Positions 1 through 8,700 of a DNA stretch of 61,833 nucleotides are shown here, piece after piece. The notes beneath the pieces were generated by a model. The model was not told the origin of the DNA. It saw only the letters and a list, made by a program, of their open reading frames with translations, and made no database searches. Source of the DNA: Dyella silvatica (lineage in GTDB: Bacteria; Pseudomonadota; Gammaproteobacteria; Xanthomonadales; Rhodanobacteraceae); contig NZ_JAPDPE010000014.1 in assembly GCF_026283955.1 (NCBI RefSeq), forward strand, positions 1 to 61,833, given 5' to 3'. Position numbers and translations under genes: made by a program. The first letter of the stretch is position 1; each line of letters opens with the position of its first letter.

Positions 1-695
1 GCATGCGCCATCAGCAGCGGATTCTTGGCGCCGGCGATGGCTGAATTCATCAGTACGCCATCGCAACCGAGCTCCATCGCAATGGCGGCATCGGAGGCGG
101 TACCTACACCGGCGTCGATGATGATCGGCACGCTGGCGTTTTCGATGATTTCCAGCAGGTTATAGCGGTTCTGGATGCCCAGGCCTGAGCCGATCGGCGA
201 GGCCAGCGGCATCACCGCGACGCAGCCGATGTTTTCCAGGCGCTTGGCCAGAATCGGGTCGTCGCTGGTGTAGACCATCACGTCGAAGCCATCGGCGACC
301 AAGGCTTCGGCTGCCTTGAGGGTTTCCACCACGTCGGGGAACAGCGTGCGCTGGTCGGCCAGCACTTCGAGTTTGACCAATTTGTGACCGTCGAGCAGTT
401 CGCGCGCCAGTTTGCAGGTGCGCACGGCATCGACGGCGTTGTAACAGCCGGCGGTGTTCGGCAGCAGGGTGAATTCTTCCGGCGGCAAGGCATCGAGCAG
501 GTTGGGCTGGCTGCTGTCCTGGCCGATGTTCACCCGGCGAATCGCCAGGGTTACGATCTGCGCGCCGGCGGCCTGGGTGGCGCGGCGGGTTTCGTCAAAA
601 TCCTTGTACTTGCCGGTACCGGTGAGCAGGCGTGAGCCATAGCTGGTGCCGGCGATGATCAGCGGATCGGCGGAATCGTGGGTTTTGATATTCAT
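1..695 (-). CDS. thiG: Thiazole synthase ThiG (3' end cut by window edge)
   Basis: ThiG forms the thiazole phosphate ring of thiamine from 1-deoxyxylulose phosphate, dehydroglycine and the ThiS thiocarboxylate. The minus strand is open from 695 to the window edge, so the C-terminus is missing. The translation begins [16 protein letters not shown] and continues with [15 protein letters not shown], the typical ThiG N-terminus with the family GTGKYKD signature; the Schiff-base lysine region and the [10 protein letters not shown] phosphate-binding loop follow. An in-frame ATG at 710 is also possible, but only the one at 695 has a purine-rich ribosome site (GAAGAG). thiS lies 54 bases upstream on the same strand, so the two are probably co-transcribed. 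Function is certain; only the start is open. Confidence 0.93.
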   Translation of the reverse strand, partial: MNIKTHDSADPLIIAGTSYGSRLLTGTGKYKDFDETRRATQAAGAQIVTLAIRRVNIGQDSSQPNLLDALPPEEFTLLPNTAGCYNAVDAVRTCKLARELLDGHKLVKLEVLADQRTLFPDVVETLKAAEALVADGFDVMVYTSDDPILAKRLENIGCVAVMPLASPIGSGLGIQNRYNLLEIIENASVPIIIDAGVGTASDAAIAMELGCDGVLMNSAIAGAKNPLLMAH

Positions 696-749
696 CAGTA
701 GGCTCTTCATTGGCGATAACGCCAGGACGGTGCGGCAAGCGGGCGTGAA

Positions 750-950
750 TCAGCCGCCGCCGATGGCGTGAACGATTTCGACCTGGTCGCCCTCGCTCAG
801 GACCTGGCTGACGTGCAGGCTGCGCGGGACGATTTCATGATTCAGTTCCACCGCTACGCGGCGGCCGCCGTAACCGGCTTCTTCAAGCAGTTCGGCGACG
901 GTGATGGCGGCGGGGCAGTCCCGTGGACTGCCGTTGAGCGTGATATGCAT
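750..950 (-). CDS. thiS: Sulfur carrier protein ThiS
   Basis: This 66-residue ubiquitin-fold protein carries sulfur as a C-terminal thiocarboxylate to ThiG during thiazole synthesis. The protein starts MHITLNGSP, contains the usual TVAELLEE and VAVELN segments and ends in AIGGG, which supplies the required terminal Gly-Gly. The reading frame stays open upstream to 1001, but family length supports the ATG at 950. There is no Shine-Dalgarno before it. Instead, a TACAAT hexamer (957-962, minus sense) ends six bases before the ATG, so a leaderless mRNA is possible. thiS precedes thiG as in other Xanthomonadales. I see no TPP riboswitch upstream. Confidence 0.93.
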   Translation of the reverse strand: MHITLNGSPRDCPAAITVAELLEEAGYGGRRVAVELNHEIVPRSLHVSQVLSEGDQVEIVHAIGGG

Positions 951-1233
951 CGGGCTATTGTAACGACAGCGGCCGGGGTTGCCGGTAGCGGCGGCGTGCA
1001 TCCGGGAAGAAACGCTGTCAGCTGAGCCGGGTTGCCACCGACTCGATGGGGCAGGGGCGTTGCATGTGCTGGCTGCCCGCCTGGTGACTCAACGCACAGC
1101 GGGCCATGGCGGCGTTGCGCTGTGCGTCAGCTTTGGCTTATCGATGATCGGGCCAGGATCGTGGCAGGAGTGGAGGCAAAGCCTTTGGACTAGTTCCAAT
1201 GCTTGGCGCTCCCGGTTACCATCCGCCGACGAC
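951..1233. other. Intergenic region between thiS and tRNA-Gly
   Basis: This stretch separates the divergently oriented thiS and tRNA gene. It must hold both promoters, but no canonical -35/-10 pair stands out apart from the TACAAT hexamer next to thiS. Short open frames here have no recognisable content. Confidence 0.5.
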
Positions 1234-1307
1234 GCGGGTGTAGCTCAATGGTAGAGCTGTAGCTTCCCAAGCTACTGACGAGGGTTCGATTCCCTTCACC
1301 CGCTCCA
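1234..1307 (+). tRNA. tRNA-Gly (anticodon CCC)
   Basis: The 74-base segment folds as a complete tRNA. The acceptor stem is GCGGGTG (1234-1240) with CACCCGC (1297-1303), the discriminator base is T1304 and CCA is encoded. The anticodon stem GTAGC/GCTAC encloses the loop TTCCCAA, giving anticodon CCC for glycine codon GGG. The T arm carries TTCGATT. The gene stands alone, with no adjacent tRNA. Confidence 0.95.
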
Positions 1308-1347
1308 TCCCCCCTGCTCCACGAGCTTACCCAGACCCTGCACCGAT

Positions 1348-1800
1348 ATGGCGGAACTCATCACTCTCGGTTGGCGGGAGCGGCTGGCGTTGCCGCAGCT
1401 CGGCATTGCCACGCTCAAGGTCAAGCTCGATACCGGCGCCCGCAGCAGCTCGCTGCATGTGGATACGCTGGAGAGCTTCGAGCGCGATGGCGCGACCTGG
1501 CTGCGCTTCGTCGTCGACACCGACCGGCGCCAGCACACCCACATACATTGCGAGGCGCCCGCGCTGGATCGCCGGGTGGTCACCGATACCGGTGGCCGGC
1601 GTACCGAGCGCTGGTTCATCCGCAGCGAAGTCCAGTTGGCCGGGCGGTCTTTTTATGCCGACATCAATCTGACCGATCGCCGCCATATGCTGTTTCCCAT
1701 GTTGCTGGGACGTACCGCGCTGCTCGGGCGGTTTGCGGTCGATCCGGCGCTTTCTTACACCCAGCCACGGTCATCGGCCGTAGCTACGGACACTCCATGA
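1348..1800 (+). CDS. Retropepsin-like aspartic protease family protein (RimK-associated, COG4067)
   Basis: This 150-residue protein belongs to the family often annotated as putative ATP-dependent zinc protease, which has a retroviral-type aspartic protease fold. The catalytic-type motif [12 protein letters not shown] lies near residue 28 and the conserved [12 protein letters not shown] segment near residue 115. Its stop codon overlaps the rimK start (ATGA, 1797-1800), so the two are translationally coupled. The pairing with RimK-type ligases is widespread and suggests a shared pathway of protein or peptide glutamylation and its removal; that link is inferred. The start is taken at the ATG giving [11 protein letters not shown], which matches family length. 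Confidence 0.85.
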   Translation: MAELITLGWRERLALPQLGIATLKVKLDTGARSSSLHVDTLESFERDGATWLRFVVDTDRRQHTHIHCEAPALDRRVVTDTGGRRTERWFIRSEVQLAGRSFYADINLTDRRHMLFPMLLGRTALLGRFAVDPALSYTQPRSSAVATDTP

Positions 1801-2681
1801 AGATTGCCATACTGTCTCGCAATGCCCGTTTATATTCGACTGCGCGACTAGTCGAGGCGGCGCGTGAACGCGGTCACGTTGTACGCGTGCTCGACCCCTT
1901 GCGCTGTTATGTGCGGATTGCCCCCGGCGACGTGGCGATTCGTTACAAGGGCAAGGCCCTGCGCGACATCGATGCGGTGATTCCGCGCATCGGCACCTCC
2001 AGTACCTTTTATGGCACGGCGGTGCTGCGTCAGCTGGAAATGATGGGGGTGTACACCCCCAACCCGTCCGATGCCGTGCTGCGTGCCCGCGACAAGCTGC
2101 GCTGCCTGCAGATTCTGGCGGCGCAGGGGCTGGACATGCCGGTCACCGTGTTCGGCGATAACCCCGACGACACTAATGACGTGCTGGCGATGCTGGGTGA
2201 GCCGCCGCATGTGATCAAGCTCAACGAAGGTAGCCAGGGCACCGGCGTGGTGCTGGCGGAGAAACGCAGCGCCTCGCAAAGCGTGGTCGAGGCTTTTCGC
2301 GGCTTGTATGCCAATTTTCTAGTGCAGGAATTTATCGGCGAGGCCAATGGCAGTGACTTGCGCTGTTTCGTGGTCGGCAAGAAGGTGGTGGCGGCGATGC
2401 AACGCGATGCCAGCCCCGGTGAATTCCGCGCCAACCTGCACCGTGGCGGCAGCGCCAGCGCGGCGGTCTTGAGCGCCGACGAAAAACGTATTGCCGTGCA
2501 GGCCGCTGCCGCGCTTGGCCTGGGTATCGCCGGCGTGGACTTGCTGCGCTCCAAGCGCGGTCCGTTGCTGCTTGAAGTGACTGCGTCACCGGGCCTGGAA
2601 GGCATCGAAGCGGCCACGGGTGTGAACGTGTCTGCACAAATCATTCAGCATCTGGAAAAGCACGCCAAGCCGAAAAAGTGA
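1797..2681 (+). CDS. rimK: Alpha-L-glutamate ligase RimK (ribosomal protein S6 modification)
   Basis: RimK is an ATP-grasp enzyme that adds glutamate residues to the C-terminus of ribosomal protein S6. The 294-residue product begins MKIAILSRN and shows the family order: an N-terminal pre-ATP-grasp domain with PRIG (near residue 62), then the ATP-grasp domain with [18 protein letters not shown], and the metal-binding [14 protein letters not shown] near the C-terminus. It overlaps the upstream protease-like gene by four bases. Length and motifs match characterised RimK proteins, so the call is firm; whether the in vivo target is S6 is inferred. Confidence 0.95.
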   Translation: MKIAILSRNARLYSTARLVEAARERGHVVRVLDPLRCYVRIAPGDVAIRYKGKALRDIDAVIPRIGTSSTFYGTAVLRQLEMMGVYTPNPSDAVLRARDKLRCLQILAAQGLDMPVTVFGDNPDDTNDVLAMLGEPPHVIKLNEGSQGTGVVLAEKRSASQSVVEAFRGLYANFLVQEFIGEANGSDLRCFVVGKKVVAAMQRDASPGEFRANLHRGGSASAAVLSADEKRIAVQAAAALGLGIAGVDLLRSKRGPLLLEVTASPGLEGIEAATGVNVSAQIIQHLEKHAKPKK

Positions 2682-2742
2682 TGCGACCTCACGGATTAAC
2701 GGCGCAGTGAGTACGGGTTAACTGTGCCGTAACTCTGGCCAC

Positions 2743-2870
2743 CTTATAAAGGACTCGCTGTTAGCTGTTCGACACTTCAACCGAAAGGTCAGTGACTGCA
2801 GATGACGGCATCGGGGCAGTACTTGAGCCCAGGCGCGCCGGCCACTGTCGACGTACCTGGGCCTTTTTCT
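2743..2870 (+). ncRNA. Candidate small RNA ending in a Rho-independent terminator
   Basis: Between rimK and the response regulator is a 327-base gap with no coding content. A TATAAA hexamer (about 2743-2748) could serve as a -10 box. About 75 bases on comes a hairpin, ACTGC (2795-2799) with GCAGT (2816-2820), and then a strong terminator hairpin with a T run. The single-stranded stretch before the first hairpin contains AACCGAAAGG, which could be a seed. It could instead be the rimK 3' end or a processed leader of the downstream gene. No good -35 is visible, and I do not recognise an Rfam family. Confidence 0.4.
2827..2868 (+). terminator. Rho-independent terminator
   Basis: GCCCAGG (2827-2833) pairs with CCTGGGC (2856-2862), and TTTTT follows at 2864-2868. 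It ends the candidate small RNA or the rimK transcript and separates them from the two-component genes. Confidence 0.75.
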
Positions 2871-3008
2871 TTCTGCCGTTTAAAAATGGGATGAAGCCTT
2901 GTTCAGTTTCGCCCTGGCGATCTGTTTCCCACTTACCCCATCCAACTTGTTAATTGTTAAGCTGGCAGCCCGGCCGGCCTGTGCGTCGGCTGCGTAGCGG
3001 AGTGACGC

Positions 3009-3689
3009 ATGCGCGTACTGGTGATTGAAGACAATAGCGATATCGCAACCAACATCGGCGACTATCTGGAAGACCGTGGCCACGTGGTCGATTTCGCCGG
3101 TGACGGCGTGACCGGCCTGCATCTGGCGGTAGTCCATGACTTCGATGTGATCGTGCTCGACCTGACCTTGCCCGGCATGGACGGCCTGGATGTGGCGCGT
3201 AAGCTGCGCCACGAGGCACACAAGCAAACGCCGGTGCTGATGCTGACCGCGCGCGATTCGTTGGAGCACAAGCTCACGGGTTTCGACTCCGGTGCCGACG
3301 ATTACATGACCAAGCCATTCGCGCTGCAAGAGCTGGTTGCGCGGTTGGAGGTCCTGGCGCGCCGGGGCAAGGGGCCGCAAAGCCGCGTGCTGAAGGTCGA
3401 TGACCTTACCTATAACCTGGACACCCTCACGGTCACCCGCGCCGGCAAGTCGATCCAGCTCAATCCGATCGGCCTGAAATTGCTGCAAGCGTTGATGGAA
3501 GCCAGCCCGTCGGTGGTTACGCGGCAACAGTTGGAGCAGCGCGTATGGGGCGAAGGTCTGCCCGATAGCGATTCGCTGCGTGTGCATATTCATGGCCTGC
3601 GTGCGTCGATCGATAAGCCGTTCGACAAGCCGTTGATCCATACGCGGCATGGCATTGGTTATCGCATGGTCGAGCAGGATGCAGTCTAG
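3009..3689 (+). CDS. OmpR/PhoB-family response regulator
   Basis: This 226-residue transcriptional regulator has an N-terminal receiver domain (about 1-118) and a C-terminal winged-helix DNA-binding domain (about 128-222). The acidic pocket DN (residues 8-9), the phosphorylated aspartate in VLDLTLPGMDG (Asp51) and the lysine in TKPF are present. The winged helix contains NPIGLKLLQALM and HTRHGIGYRM. GGAG lies seven bases before the ATG. Its end overlaps the start of the kinase gene, so they form one operon. The pair resembles the ColRS/QseBC type, but the signal is not evident, so no gene name is given. It lies upstream of and codirectional with the NRPS operon, which makes it a possible but unproven regulator. 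Confidence 0.92.
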   Translation: MRVLVIEDNSDIATNIGDYLEDRGHVVDFAGDGVTGLHLAVVHDFDVIVLDLTLPGMDGLDVARKLRHEAHKQTPVLMLTARDSLEHKLTGFDSGADDYMTKPFALQELVARLEVLARRGKGPQSRVLKVDDLTYNLDTLTVTRAGKSIQLNPIGLKLLQALMEASPSVVTRQQLEQRVWGEGLPDSDSLRVHIHGLRASIDKPFDKPLIHTRHGIGYRMVEQDAV

Positions 3690-4959
3690 GCGTAAGTTAC
3701 GGTTTCGCCTGGTCGTCTCATTCGCGCTGTTCGGCTTCGGCCTCAGCGCGTTATTTGCGTTTGCGGCGTTGAATATTCGCTCGCGGGTCGAAGATCAGCT
3801 GGTCAACTCCAGCCTGTACGACGACGCCAAATGGGCGAACCAGCAGGCTTATGCCGGCAAGCCCAGCGGCTCGCGCCTGCTTACGGGCACTGTGCTTAGC
3901 GACCGCACGCTCTATAAAGCACCCCTGTCATGGCAAAACCTGCCCAGCGGTGTGCACAATATCGATGAGCCCGATCCCGATACCGGGCAGGTTCGGCACT
4001 ACAAGCTGGCCGTCTATCGCGAAAACGGCATTATCAGCTTCATTCGCTATGACGCGTCGCGCGAAGAGTTGGGCAAACGACAGCTACTCATCAGCGTGAT
4101 CGGTGCGGTGTTTTTGTTTGGCCTGCTTTCCTTGGCCTTGGGTCTGTGGCTTTCGCGCAAAGTGTTGAAGCCGGTAAGCGATCTGGCCCGTCGTCTGCGT
4201 GACTTCCGTAAGAGCGGTAAGGCCGAGCCTTTAGCGCCGCATTTTGCCGACGACGAAGTCGGTGAGCTGGCGCTGGCATTGGACGAATACTCCGGCCGGC
4301 TGACCGCGATGGTCGAGCGTGACCGCGAGTTCAACTCTGACGTAAGCCATGAGTTGCGCACGCCGCTGGCAGTGATCTCAAGCACTACCGAATTACTGCA
4401 AGGCTCGCCCGATCTCACCGACAAGTTGCGCGAGCGCCTCAAGCGTATCGAGCGTGCGTCGCGCCAGGCCAACGAAATGATTGAGGCGTTGCTGCTGCTG
4501 TCGCGGGCTGAGCGGCGCGGGCCTACCCGTGGCGAGAAGACCGATGTAAGCAAGGTGGCGGCTGACGTCATCGAGAGTCAGCGCCCGCAAATGCGTGACA
4601 AGCCGTTGGAAATCGAGCTAGTGGTACACGAGGGCGTCAGCGTGAATGCACCGGCTTCGGTGTTGTCGGTGGCGCTGACCAATCTGATCGGCAACGCCAT
4701 CAAGTACACCTTGGCCGGCATGGTTACTGTCGTCGTCGGGCAAAGCCGCATTGAGGTCATCGATACCGGCCCAGGGATCAAGCCAGAGGATGCCGAACGG
4801 TTGTTTCAGCGTGGTGTGCGCGGTGAAGGCGCTGGTGGTAGCGGTGCCGGTCTCGGCCTGGCGATTGTGCGCCGCCTGTGCGAGCTGTACGGCTGGCAGG
4901 TGTCGATGCGTCCACGCAGCGACGCGAACGGCGCGATTGCGAGCATCGTATTCGGCTGA
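3679..4959 (+). CDS. Sensor histidine kinase
   Basis: This 426-residue inner-membrane kinase partners the preceding response regulator, whose coding sequence it overlaps by 11 bases. Two membrane segments (about residues 10-31 and 135-160) bracket a periplasmic sensor of roughly 100 residues. A HAMP-like linker follows, then the H-box FNSDVSHELRTPLAVI with phospho-accepting His224. The ATPase domain has NLIGNAIKYT (N box), DTGPGI (G1) and GAGLGLAIV (G2). The ATG at 3679, giving MQSRRKLRFR, was chosen because the basic start before the first membrane segment fits and the earlier in-frame start lies deep in the regulator gene. The sensed signal cannot be told from sequence. Confidence 0.92.
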   Translation: MQSRRKLRFRLVVSFALFGFGLSALFAFAALNIRSRVEDQLVNSSLYDDAKWANQQAYAGKPSGSRLLTGTVLSDRTLYKAPLSWQNLPSGVHNIDEPDPDTGQVRHYKLAVYRENGIISFIRYDASREELGKRQLLISVIGAVFLFGLLSLALGLWLSRKVLKPVSDLARRLRDFRKSGKAEPLAPHFADDEVGELALALDEYSGRLTAMVERDREFNSDVSHELRTPLAVISSTTELLQGSPDLTDKLRERLKRIERASRQANEMIEALLLLSRAERRGPTRGEKTDVSKVAADVIESQRPQMRDKPLEIELVVHEGVSVNAPASVLSVALTNLIGNAIKYTLAGMVTVVVGQSRIEVIDTGPGIKPEDAERLFQRGVRGEGAGGSGAGLGLAIVRRLCELYGWQVSMRPRSDANGAIASIVFG

Positions 4960-5754
4960 TCCGGCTTAGCTGATCCTCGGCCGTCTATCTTCTTGATGAT
5001 CTGATTCGCTTCGCTTTGCTATGCAGGGCGAAGCGAGAGGCTGCGCAATTCCCGGCAGCCTGTGCCCCTCATCCGGTCTACCGCCCCTGACCAGCATCGA
5101 GTGCATGGGCTGTTACAAAGGCGCTTCCGGTCTGTGACGATAATGTGTGAAGCGGCAAATATGATGATAATAAAGTTACCGCGTTGACAAATATTTCATT
5201 ATTAAGTTGGCCGGTTTGTTTGGGTTTACTCATTGACGAATATTTCATTATTCGTCGATTGCTTGAGCGCTGAAATACGGATCTATCCGGGATATTTTGC
5301 TGCGTTGCACAAGTTGTGACGCGGCGCACATTTTGCCCGATGGACAGGCCATTTATGACTGCCGATACTCAAGCTATGGAGCGGTTTTAAGGCCTTTTTC
5401 CGCGCATGTCGGCGGGCCGCACCAGCAGCATCACGGAATTTTCATCACGATTATTCAGAATAGGTACACCTATTAATCGGTGGCGCTAATGCCATCGATT
5501 GATGGTGGTTGCAAAGTCTCTTAATTCACCTTGAAAGATAAAGTCTGGCTAGTCCTTTAAGCACGGTCATTTATGGCCGTGGCGGCGGTTTTTTGCCGCT
5601 TGAAAACGCCATACCGCAGCGGCGGCGACGCCCTTGCAAACGACAGCAGCATTGACCACGAGAGACGAGGAAGTCTGTGGTCGCGACGGGGGTAGGTGGC
5701 GATGGATCGTCGCGCACCGCAGCGGCGGCAGGCGTACTCGAAGGAAGGAGTGCG
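4960..5754. other. Long regulatory gap before the NRPS operon
   Basis: This 795-base gap holds no recognisable gene. It is clearly more AT-rich than its surroundings between about 5130 and 5280. It contains two near-identical AT-rich boxes (separate entry). There is an imperfect inverted repeat at about 5476-5501 (AATCGGTGGC with GCCATCGATT). A run of G/C-rich hairpin-prone sequence around 5565-5600 (GGCGGCGGTTTTTTGCCGC) may act as an attenuator in the NRPS leader. Together these suggest a regulated promoter region, but the exact start site cannot be read. Confidence 0.6.
5184..5256 (+). promoter_or_regulatory. Pair of repeated AT-rich boxes, probable operators for the NRPS operon
   Basis: Two boxes of 20 bases, at 5184-5203 and 5233-5252, differ at one position: both read TTGAC-A/G-AATATTTCATTATT. 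The second box sits inside a palindrome, GACGAATA (5235-5242) and TATTCGTC (5249-5256) around TTTCAT. The first has a weaker version. Their spacing of 49 bases and palindromic form suggest a dimeric regulator binding twice. TTGACA of box 1 could also double as a -35 element. The regulator is unknown. Confidence 0.5.
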
Positions 5755-8700
5755 ATGAACGACGAGCGCAGTGTTTCGTTACCGCTGACCACCGCTCAGC
5801 GTGGCATGTGGATCAGCCAGAAGATCGGCGGCGCCGACTCGACCATGAACATTGCCGAGGCGGTGGAAATCTGCGGTCCGGTGCAGCCTGCATTATTTTT
5901 GCAGGCCTTGCGCCAGGTGACCCGTGAAGCAGAGACCCTGCGTGTACGCATCGTTGAAATAGACGGCAAGCCGCGACAAATCGTGCGTGCCGAATACAAC
6001 GGCGAGTTTCCTGTGCTCGATGTCAGTCATGAGGCTGACCCGCGCCAGGCCGCCGAGGCATGGATGGTGGCCGAGCTGAGCCGGCCGGTTGATATGGCGA
6101 ACGACCCGCTGTGGGTGAGTGCGTTGTTCAAGGCCGCTGAAAATCGCTATTTCTGGTATCAGCGCGCGCACCATGCGGTTTACGACGGGCATAGCGTGGC
6201 CATGGTGGCCCAGCGTCTGGCCGAGCTCTATACCGCGTATGTCGAAGGCCGCGAGCCGGCGCCTTGCGAGTTTGGTGCGCTGTCGGACCTGATCGAGGCG
6301 GAGGCCGCCTATCGGAACTCCGATCGCTTTCATCGCGATCGCCAGTTCTGGAGCGAGCAGCTGGCGTCGTTGCCGGAGGCGGTAACCCTGGCCCGCGGTA
6401 GCCGCCGCCATGGCATGGGTGGTCTGCAGCGCAGCGTCGGTCATTTGCCCAGCGCCACGGTCGAGAAGCTACGCGAACTGGGCAAACAGCATGCGGCGAG
6501 CTTGCCGCAGGTGCTGATCGCCTTGGTGACGGCGTATTACCAACGCATCACCGGGGCCAGCGATCTGGTCATCGGCATGCCGGTGGCCGGCCGTGTCAAT
6601 GCGGTGGTGCGCGCGGCGCCCGGCATGATGGTCAACATCGTCACGCTGTGCCTGTCGTTTACACCGCAGTTGAGCGCGGTGGAGCTGTTTGCCCAAGTGG
6701 CGCGGGTCATCCGCCAGGCGCTGCGGCATCAGCAATATCGGTTCGAAGATTTGCGGCGTGAGTTGGGCCTGATCAATCAACAGCAACAGATCGCCTGGCT
6801 TGGCGTGAATATCGAGCCCTTTGACTACTCGCTAGATTTCGCCGGCGCCAGCTCGATTCCACACAATATTTCCAACGGCTCGATTCAAGATCTCACGGTA
6901 TTCGTTTACGACCGTGGCACCGGTGCCGATCTGCGTTTTGATTTCGACGGCAACCCGGCGCTCTACAGCATGGACGAGCTGAATGAGCACAGCCGCCGCC
7001 TGATCCAGATGATCGACGGCGTGCTGGCCGAACCGACGCGTCCGCTGAGCCAGATCGATCTGCTCGGTGACAACGAACGTCAACGCCTGCTGCTGGATTT
7101 CAACGACACCGCCGCGCCGCTGGATCCACCTAGCCTGCCCGCATGGCTGGCGGCGCAGGCCGCACGCACCCCGGATGCGCCAGCGGTACAGTGCAATGGC
7201 CGCCAGCTGACTTACCGTCAGCTGCATATGCGTAGCGTGGAGCAGGCACGCTGGCTGATCGACGACGGCGTACGCCCGGGTGACATCGTCGCCGTGGCAC
7301 TGCCGCGCAACGAGCAACTGTTGATCGTGTTGCTGGCCATCATGCGCACCGGCGCGGCGTACCTGCCGATGGACCCGGACGGCCCGGCCGGCCGCCTGGA
7401 CGCGATGCTCGATGATGCCAGGCCGGTGGTGCTGGTGACCGCGCTGGAATGGCGCGAACGATTCGTGCGCGGTGGGCTATTGCTGGTGCATCCGGAAGAA
7501 GTGCGCGAGCTCTCGGTAAAACCGATGGCCGAGCCCGATCGTTCCACCCCCGATGGGGTGGCCTACGTGCTGTACACCTCAGGCTCCACCGGACGTCCAA
7601 AAGGGGTGGAAGTCACCCATCGCAATCTCGGCAGCTTCCTGCAAGCCATGCAGCACGAGCTTGAGCCTAGTGCGGCGGACCGCTTCCTGGCCTTGACCAC
7701 GGTGACCTTCGATATCGCCGGGCTGGAGTTGTTCCTGCCGTTGACCGTCGGCGCGGAGGTGGTCATCGCCGATGGCGAAACGGTGCGCCAGCCGCCGGCC
7801 TTGGCGCGCTTGATCCAGCGCGCCAAGGTCACCGTAGTGCAGGCGACGCCTTCCCTGTGGCGTGTGCTGTTGAGCAGTGCCGAGTTGCGCCTGGAGGGCA
7901 TTCACGTGTTGGTCGGTGGCGAGGCCCTGAGCGGCGAACTGGCCGAGCGGCTATTGCAGCGCGCGGCGCGGGTCACCCAGATGTACGGCCCCACCGAGAC
8001 CACGGTGTGGTCCACCACCATGCGCTTGAGCGCGGATGCGCTCGACCCGCCGCCGATAGGCCGGCCGATCCGCAATACCCGCGTTTATGTGTTGGACGAA
8101 CAGCGGCAACTGGTGGCTACCGGCGCAGTGGGCGAGTTGTATATCGCCGGTCCCGGTGTCGCCAAGGGCTATCTGCATCGCTCGCAATTGACCGAGGAGC
8201 GCTTCCTCGACGATCCCTTCGCCGCGGATGGCAGCCGCATGTATCGCACCGGTGACAGTGTGCGTTGGCGTGAGGACGGCTGCCTGGAATTTGTCGGCCG
8301 TCGCGACCAACAGGTAAAAATTCGCGGTCATCGCATCGAGCTGGGTGAAATCGAGCATGAGCTTCTACAGCTACGGACGATCGCCGCAGCCGCGGTCGTG
8401 GCGCATCGTGACGAGCTAGGCGAGCCGGTGCTTGTCGCCTATGTCGTGCCGGCTGCCGGCGAAGCTATCGATGCGGATGAGTTGCGGGCCGAGCTGGCGC
8501 AGTATCTGCCGGAACACATGATTCCGCCGCATGTGTTGGCGCTGGAAAGCTTGCCGCTGAGTGCCAGCGGCAAACTCAATCGGGCCGCGTTGCCGGCACC
8601 GCAGCGCGTCCGGCATTCGGCGTATGAAGCGCCGCGCAATCCGCTGGAGCAAAAACTGGCGGCGCTGTGGTGCGAGACGCTGGGCCTGGAGCGGGTCGGC

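Noticed and set aside
951-1233. TPP riboswitch upstream of thiS.
   Set aside because: The conserved CTGAGA and ACCTGATCTGG-type blocks are not present on the minus strand.
1371-1796. N-terminal extension of rimK to 1371.
   Set aside because: It runs through the protease-like gene in another frame; family homology starts at the ATG at 1797.
5150-5180. ATGATGATAATAAAG as a possible Fur box, which would suggest a siderophore NRPS.
   Set aside because: Only part of the consensus matches, and no catechol or hydroxamate genes or siderophore transport are nearby.
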